From: Nelumbo lutea
Taxonomy: Eukaryota > Streptophyta > Magnoliopsida > Proteales > Nelumbonaceae
Length of the DNA stretch: 64,000 nt
Direction of reading: 5' to 3'
NCBI GenBank assembly: GCA_022828595.1
Contig: JAKGHH010000001.1
Span: forward strand, 118,866,999-118,930,998
Positions 49,201 through 58,200 of the stretch are shown here, piece by piece. Both the position numbers and the translations under genes were made by a program. The notes under the pieces are model-generated. The model saw nothing but the letters and a program-made list of their open reading frames with translations. It made no database searches and was not told the DNA's origin. Each line of letters starts with the position of its first letter. Positions within the stretch are counted from its first letter, which is position 1.

Positions 49201-52200
49201 CAGGGTGTCTAGAATCACACTAGGGCATGGGAATCACTCACCTCTTTTTTCTAGTCGTTGCTCAAGAGTTCACCATACTTTAGCATGACCCGTCAGCTTC
49301 ATGCGTGCAAATCTAATCCTTTGTTTGTCAAATATATCATCCCAATCAAAATCTTCTTCTAGTTTAGCAACCCAATCAAAGAATGCTTGTGGATCATCAT
49401 CTCCTTTGAAATCTGGTATTTCCCTTTCTCTTCTAACATGTTTGAAAACCTTGCTCCCGTAGCCAACATTATTAGATCTGTTTTCTTCCACCTTCTTCTC
49501 AAATAGGTCAACCAGAGACCCTTCATATGGTTTAGAAACCCAATCATCAATGATTCTAGACATGTAAGATCGTCTAGATGATACCCTGGGCCTATAGAAT
49601 TGGTCACTTTGTGAGAACATAGTGAATAAACTACTAGCTCTGATACCAAACTGATGTAGGACCAGCTCGGTTCTAGTCCTTAGAGAATGTTGAATGGTCT
49701 TATTGATTAGAGTTTTATGGCTGTCGATGGCTGTAATGGCTTCTTGAAGGAATAAGAGAGAAAATACCTGGAATCACTCACCATAGCTAGCATAAGCTGA
49801 AGAAAGCTCAATAAACTTTATTGCCTTTGTGTAAAACGTCCATACATATTTATAAACTCTAAATTCATAATAATCCTAGGAGTCAAACTGTTAGACTAGA
49901 TAATCCTAGTACATAGCAGGACTCAAACTAAGTTGTCATATCCTATTTCAATTCAAAGAAGAATCAATAACTCTGATCCTACTTGTGCAGTGACTCTGAA
50001 ATTTTAAACATAAACAAACTATAACTAGACAATTTAAACGCAATCATTGGGCCCCACAGAAAATTGTTAAATGACAAAAATATCCCTATTGTCAAAAAAA
50101 TACAGAAATACATAAAATATCATAAAATTCCAATTTCGACTCTTCAGCTCTTGCATCACATGGGAATTAGGGGTGCAACTTAGGTGGGATTGGCTTGAGC
50201 ATTTGTTAATTTTGAAATGGCCCAGCCCAATAGCCCAGGTATAATGCAGTGTAAATTGTTCAAACTGGATACCTGACTTGTACTGCCTAATGGGAACGTA
50301 CAAAAAGGTTACTTGAGAGTATGCAAACATATCTGTACTGCTACCTGCCTTTCCTTTGTCATCCTCTTTCTGGTCATGCATGTGTTGGATTCTTCATTGT
50401 ATTATTCTTGTCCCTTTAAATTAATTCTACCTTGTCCCCTCCCCTATTTCAAATTAGAAAAAAAATAACACCCTTTGGGAAAAAGGAAATGAGATTTCAA
50501 GAGACAATCCATGTGTACCAGTATGAGTCTCCAGATCTCTTTTCCTTTGCCAATACCCTTCTTGTTATGATCCTAGTCTCTATGAGTGAATATTTTCTTT
50601 TTCTAATAGTGGCCTTCAGAAATTTATATATATAGTTTATCCATTTTTTGATTTTGGATGCATTTACTATCAGAAATTGGGTACATATATGTTTAGCAGT
50701 CTAATTGAAAATAAATATTTAAGTGTAGCTTTTCTGTAAGGAAAATTTAAGATTTGATTCCCTGTGATGATTGCCATGAAATATATTTTATCTAGCACCT
50801 GTTCCATTCTATGCCCAATCTTTGTCAGTTACCTGTTAGCTAAAATGAAAAGGGAGCTCCTACATGGTAATGTTTGAGGGGATAACTCCATCTAATAGAT
50901 CAATGATGTAGCTGAGTTTGGTTGGTTATAATGCTTAATGTTGCAGGGTATAAAGGAGCTGATATTCAAAGTTATTGTTGAATGATTGGGCCTCAAGCTG
51001 AAGCTGTAGAGGCCCTATCTCAACTATATCATTGTGTCCTAAACTTGAGATGGTGCAACTTCATTTTTTTCTTTATTTGGCATCATTGCAAATATTATTC
51101 AACTACATTTCTGGCAAGCCCAAGATCATTCCACTCATTCATGCGTCAATATGTTGCCATTTGGGTTATTTTAGTTTTTAAGTATGTGGTTTATTTGTTT
51201 TAGGATTTATTTTGTGTACGTATCAAGGTTTAAAATGTCAATGTTGATGGAAATGTCACTTACCAAAATATGGGACATATGTCGGAAATGTCGAGGGGAA
51301 ATATTGTGAAAATCAGAGACATTGTAGAAATATGCAATGATATTTTGTAAAATGATAAAAGAAGCATTAATACATATTTCTAGACTATATCTTATTCCCA
51401 ACCATCATATAAAGCTAAGAAACTAAGATCAATAACAAATTAGTAAATGATGATTTACTGGTTTATTATGCATTTTGATGTTTTTACAAGGTTATCTGAT
51501 ATTTTCTTTTCTTATTTTTAATTCCGATTTATTATAAATTCTAAAATATTTATTTTACACTAGAAAATAAAAATACATTTATTCTGATTTTTTAAATATT
51601 AAAGTTATAATACATTATGTTTTATTATAAATTTAACAAAGTGATTCTCCTTTTTGTAGTATTAAGGTTATGATAAATTCTGACTTCTTATAAAACTTAA
51701 TGAATTTATTATGATTTTTAATACTAAATTTATTCTATTTTTTATATTAAATGTAGAATATGATTTATTATAAAATTTAATAAACATTTTCTGATTTCAA
51801 TAAATATTTTAAAGATACTAACTAGTTAGTATTTTATTACTTGAAAAATATTTTACATTTTATATTATAAAGTAATTAATTTATTCTTTTGTTTTTATAT
51901 TTTGTTAATCTTTTTTATAAATATTTTATTTGAAATATTAAACAGATATTATTAATGGAATAGTTTATATTAATATACTGTATTATATTAATATAATATA
52001 CTAATATATTATATTATTAATGTACATTAGTCGACATCCTGTCGACATAATAGGAAAAACCGTCTTTTATTTTGGTTATTTGGATTGATTTGGTCGACAT
52101 TTTCGAAATATAGGAAGTGTTGACCGAAATAATGTAATTTTTATATTACCATCCATTTTCATGTTGGTGAGCCTCGACATCGACATATGTCGGACGACAT

Positions 52201-55200
52201 TAGCGACATTTGAAACCATGGTAGGTATTGCTTTATAAGTGATACACCTTTTAGGAGTTTAGGTAAGAATCAATGAATTAAAAAGTCTTACCTTTATTTT
52301 GGTAGGTAACTATTAAGTGAAAATGTCTTGTCTTGATAAGATCGTTTTTAAGCTAGAGCTAAATAGGAGTCATCCTGAGCTTAGAAAGTGATTGGGAATT
52401 TCACTCAGTCTTTAAAATTTGATTCCCGAAAATTGGTGCTTGAGTGATGATATGATTGATAGTTGATGGCAGACTGGGCAATGATTTATTTTTCCAATCA
52501 TTGGCATTCTATCTCAACTTTAAGACCTGTTCTTCTACTTAAGTTGCTAATTCAAAACAATCCTTGATTACTGCTTCTTTATCAACTGTTGTACGCCACT
52601 ACTTCAACCTTCTGTTCCTGCACTTTTTACCCTCTTAAGAGTAGTTCTTTTGTATGTCCTCTTTGTTCTTCTAGATGAAATTTAAAAGTAATTTGTTTTA
52701 GGCCCTGTTGGGCATCAGTTCTAGAATTTATCATCCTTACAATCCATCAAAAAAGAATGGATTCTAGATTTTCTTAATTCTAGGAATCAAATGTAGGTGT
52801 TTGGCATTTTAATTAAAAAAAATAGTAGGTGTTTGTCATAGAACACTAATTCTTGTTTCCAAGAATCAAAGTAGCTTCCTTTAAGGGCGATGTGGTCATT
52901 GGCCTGCTTGTGGATCAAGTTGACTCTTGTCCTCAATGGATCTGATTTTAGGGCCAAAAATGTCCGATGAACATAGACCTGCACCGGCGGTCTGGTACTA
53001 GGTAGAACCTGTGTCAATCCCAATAACAATTTAAGACGATTTAGTAATCTTAATTTAATGGAAAAAGAATGAAATAAATCACAAATCATGACACTGAATC
53101 ATGATGGTTAGTAGAAGGGACGGAGAAGAGAAGACATGCGAAGGAGGGAGAGTGTTAGTGAAGCAGGAGAAGGAATCAAAACACATACGAGGAAAAAACT
53201 CAAAAAGAAAACCCAGAAGTTGTGATTTGAGATATGGGGAAAATCACTGAAAGAGTCATCGATTCTGAAATGACTTGCTTTTTCCCATTGGTTTAAAGAT
53301 CCATTGACATCAGAAGCGGGAAATGACGACCGAAAAACTGTTGATGAAGACTCCATTGACATCAGAAGCGGAAGAGTGAGAATAAGGAAGAAAAGAGCAA
53401 AACATGGAAGAAACAGAGATCCGGTAATAGAAGAAGCTCTAAAGAGGTCCTCTGGTACCAATAGCCCCTCCTCCCCCGTCGGTGCTTAATCTACCACCGC
53501 GCAATGGTCCCACCATTTTTATCACTCTAAATATGCTTCTTTGCACTTTCTTTGTAACAAGAGATGAGGTTGGGATCTAAAGTAAAGCCAATACAGTGCA
53601 AATCTATCAACAAGGAAGTGAGAAGCATTGTTTTAAAAGGCTATTAAGGCGAGGCTAAGAAAAAAGGCCTGGCCTCAATAGCCTCAAACCCCTGCATAGC
53701 TTCTATAAAATCTTAGCCAAAGTCTTTGCTGAGAAAACGAAAGGGGTTTTAGGTAGTGTTATCTCTAACAATCAAAGTGCCTTTGTTCTGGGTAGACAGA
53801 TGCTTGATTCAGTTCTTATTGCCAATGAGCTGATTCATTCAAGAAGAAGAGAAGGTTCCTCAGGGCTGATTTGTAAACTTGATATTGAAAAGGCCTATGA
53901 TCATGTCAATTGGAGATGTGTTGACCTTGTGTTGCAGCAGATGAATTTTGGGCAGAAATGGTGGAATTGGAGAAAAGTATGTATCATCTCTCCAAAATTT
54001 TCAGTCTTGATTAATGGACAATCTGTAGGCTTCTTTGATAGTTCCAGGGCTCTTAGACAGGGTGGTCCCCTGCCTCCACTACTATTTATATATGTAATGG
54101 AGATCCTCACTTTGTTTTGTAAAAAGGCTGCTGAATCTGGTGAGTGGGAAGGTTTTGCAATTACTCCGGAGGGGGAGAAGGTTAACATTCTCCAATTTGT
54201 AGATGATACTCTATGTTTTGTGGATGCTTCTCCCTCCCAGGTGGACTTAATTCTTGGGATCTTATCTTGGTTTGAGGTGGTCTCTGGTCTTAAAGTCAAT
54301 TGGAACAAAAGTCAAATCATTCAAGTGGGTCAGGTATCCAACTTAGCTGATTGTGCGGAGATTTTGGCATGTAAGGTTGAGTCCCTCTCAATTAAGTATT
54401 TGAGTCTTCTTTTGGGGGCGAGTTGTGGGCTATCTTCAATTTGGGACCCGGTTATTGAAAGAATGGAGAGAAAATTGGCATCTTGGCTGAGTGTTACAAC
54501 TTTTCTGGAGATTCAATTATTTGGTCCCCTACCTTTAGAAGGAATCTTTTCGACTGGGAGCTGGAAGAGATAATGAACATGTTGACTCAGCTTTTCTGGA
54601 GATTCAATTATTTGGTCCCCAACCTTTAGAAGGAATCTTTTCGACTGGGAGCTGAAAGAGATAATGAACATGTTGACTATTCTTCAGAAACAAGAGGCTG
54701 ATTTCTGGTTGGAAGATAAGTGGAATTCATATGGTGTTTTCTCTGTCAAGTCTTTGGCTTCCAAACTTTATAGAATGGGTGCCACTGATTTCCCTTGTCA
54801 TCAGGTGTGGAATCCCATTAGCCCATCTAAATCCAACTTCCTAGTATGGACTATGGTTCTGAATAAATGTCTGTCTAGTGCTAATCTTGTGAGAAGGGGC
54901 ATTCAGCTTTTGGACCTTTCGTGCAGTTTGTGTGGGAACAATTTTGAAACTACTGATCATTTGTGCATTCACTGCCCATTTTCTTCTCAGCTGTGGAATC
55001 ACTTCAGCTCTATGAACTTAAGATGGGCTATGCCAAGCTTGGTAAAGGAACTTTTGTGTTGCTGGAATATCAATGGGCTTAACAAGAGAAGGAAGATAGT
55101 GTGGAAGACTATTCGTAGTGCTGTCTTATGGTCCATCTGGTCTAAGAGGAATAGTAGGCTTTTCTGTAATAAGGCTTTAAGTCTAGAAGAGTTAATCCAG

Positions 55201-58200
55201 AAAGCTGTGGGCAAATTAATCTCTTGGGTGTTGGTCTCTGATGAGTTCAGAAATTGTAATTTGTCTGTTGTTTTTCGTTCCAGTTCTTGGTGGAATATGT
55301 AATTGTTGATTCGTTCAGTCGGCCTTTCTGGGACTGATCTCAGCTTGTTTGTGTAGCTTTTGTTTCAATAAATATTACGTTACCTTTTTCCAAAAAAAGA
55401 AAATAAATAGCCTCAAACCCCACTAGCAAGGCTTAGTCCTTAAGTTGTTTGAGGTTTACGCCTTTGGGCCTTTGGCCTCAAAATGTTCAAGGCTTAGGCC
55501 TCAACTGTTTGGCATTAAAGTTTAAATAGGGGTAAAATAGAAATTTAAGAAAAATGCTTTGTTTTGTAAAGATTGGTATTTTGAACAAATACATAAACAT
55601 ACAAATAATTAATAGAGCTGCTATTTGTTGGATGGTCTGGGAAGAAAAAAATCAAAGATTATTTCATGACAAAGAAAAAAGCAAGGAAGCCCTCATAGAA
55701 ATTGTTTATGTTAGGGTGGCACACTGGGTCAAGTCTTTGAAGTTTATTCAGTAGGAGACATCATTAGAAACTAGGAAGTGGCTCGGTCAGCTCCTATGTC
55801 TAGTGCTATTAGACTTGTTTGGATTCCACCAGATTTGGGTTTCATCAAATTGAACTTCGATGGTAGCAGTGAAGGTAATCCAGGCCCTTCAGGCATAGGT
55901 GGTATTTTCAGGGATGAAGAAGGTCGAATTATTGCTATGTTCTCAGGATCTATAGGCTGGGGGGATTCTCTGAGAGCTGAAATCCTGGCAGTTCTAGAAG
56001 GAATAAAAAGTAATATTAGTAAGCTGGTGGTGGAAGGAGACTCTCAATTGACTGTTAGTTGGTTGCAGAAGGAAGAGTCTAGCCTGTGGAAGTTCTCAAA
56101 TGAAAGAAAGAAAATCAAGCAGCTAACTCAGAATATGATTGTAAGGGTTCAATGGGCCAAGAGGAGCACTAATTTCATGGCTGGCACCTTGGCTAAACAG
56201 GGGGTGGGAAGATCTAGTTTCTTTTGGGCTATATTGTAATAGGTGTTTTCAGTTCCGTAAGTGAGGGTTAAGATTTCTTACCCCTCTAATCTGGTTGTAA
56301 TTTCCATATATTTTTAATAAAATTACTGTTATTGATAAAAAAAATGTATAAAAAAAATAGCTTGCTTTAGTTCATATTCTGTATTGTTCATGCTTTATTC
56401 TTACCCACTTACCCATATTTGATGATCTATTTTGCATCACATAGGTGGTCACTCTTCACTAACGCATACAAGTGCAAGAAGCGAAACATGAATGCTTTAT
56501 TCTTAAAACACTATTGGTTCATATCCTTGAGCTTAAAGATTTGGCTATATTGTTTTGTTCTAGCGTTTAGATTTTAGGGAAAAAACTATCATGTTAAGAT
56601 TCCAATTTTAAGTATTTAAAAAAACTCATTTTTAATAATTAAATAACATAAAACTAACCATGATTTTAATGCAAAATTTTGAAAAAAGAAATAAAAAAGA
56701 TGTGCATGGTTCAAACAAGTCATATAAGATCTTAATTTTATGTTTTTCATGTCTTTATTGTTTACGCCTTGAGGCTTACGCCTCGCCCTTATGAGACCCA
56801 ACCGCCTCGCCCCAGCCTTTATCCTTTTAAAACCTTGGCGAGAAGATAGTGGAATCAATGTTGTGTCTTAGTTTTAATTACGAAAATAACAAAAAGAAAA
56901 ACCAGAACTTACCTGAGAGATTGACTGTCGAGATAACACCGTTGATAGCAGAGCTCGCCGTTGGAAGGGGGTAGAGGAAAAGGAGAGGTTATCTTTGGTG
57001 GGATTAGTTTAGATCAATCATTGTTATGTTCATTTAACAGAATTACCTTTGTGCCCCTGCTTTCACGTGTAAATGGGACATACGTGTTCGTATTTTAAAG
57101 TTAATGTAGTGAGAATTGAACATACACAGAATCTCGATTCTTAGAAGTGAATTTTTCACTTCTCAGAATCTTGCTTTTGGAAGGATTTTTCTCATCCAAA
57201 TTCGAATCAGAAATGATACAGTGCCATGTCCAAACATGATTCTCATCCGGAGAATCGTAAGAATCGTGAGAATCGATTCTTCAGGTGGATGCCAAATGGG
57301 GCCTTAGTAGACCAACCTAAAAGATTAGGAACTGAATCTGAAACTGGCTGATTTTATAGGTACAAATTCCACTGATATAAATGGAATTCAAGCCATTAAT
57401 GTCCATGAGCATTTTGGAACCCTTCATGGAACAGTGCTAGATATAGTCTGAAACTTAATTGAGTGTAAATAGCAGCATACGCATTCTTTTTCATCTTCTT
57501 GTTTGTCCTGAAAAAAGATGTGGTCATATCATTTTCTGCAAAGATTAAAAGAAGCTGGAAGCTAAGATTGTGTATAGAAAGAGTTTATACATAGTCTCAC
57601 TATGGGTTTTCCAGTATCTCACACAGCTTAAATCTACTTTTAGTAACGAGCATGGATACTCAATTCAGCCTTAATCCCAACTATTTTGGGTTGTCTATAC
57701 AAAACCTTTTCCACCACCATGCTCTATCAGAGCCATGTTTTTTTGTCAAATTATGTTTCCTTAAATATTTTTACTAGTAAATAAAATTTTCATAAAAAGA
57801 CAAATACGAAAGAACTACAATCTGAGGCCTCACCAAGATGAACCCAAGCAGAATTACACTCCACATTTCTCTTCTGCCAACTAAAAATGATTTAAGGACT
57901 TGAAATCATTTTTACTACAGTCATGCTTTCTTTTGTCTTTCGGTTGTTCTCTTAGAACGTTATACGGATTCATTTCTCACTAGTGCATACATTGGTTGTT
58001 ATGTACGTGACCAAACTATCTCAGTCAACTTTTACTCATCTTGTCACCTGGAGATACTCCCGAAGTCCTATCTAATTTACTGTGCTCATTTTTTATTCTG
58101 TCATTTCTAGTCTTGCTACTCATCCATCTCATCACTCTTGATTACTTGGCACTCTGTCTCATAGGTATATGCTGCTGGTCACACAGCACACTGGATGCAA

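Larger units (their letters stand above)
53627..56838. mobile_element. TIR element, GTTTTAAAAGG family copy B
   Basis: Left end ATTGTTTTAAAAGGC and, on the complement, right end CCAAGGTTTTAAAAGGAT; subterminal GGCGAGGC/GCCTCGCC repeats. Same ends as 26164-27016. Split by LINE G and LINE H. Confidence 0.65.
52701..57303. mobile_element. Harbinger-type TIR element with nested insertions
   Basis: Left end GGCCCTGTTGGGCATCAG and, on the complement, right end GGCCCCATTTGGCATCCACC. TTA flanks both sides (52698-52700 and 57304-57306). Its own sequence is only about 1.4 kb (52701-53626 and 56839-57303); the rest is a second TIR element with LINEs. No transposase. An open frame at 53108-53461 (minus) is unrecognised. 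Confidence 0.7.

Noticed and set aside
53108..53461. 117-codon minus-strand frame as a captured gene
   Set aside because: No recognisable domain; hydrophobic and Ser-rich translation of an A/G-rich repeat interior. Left unassigned.
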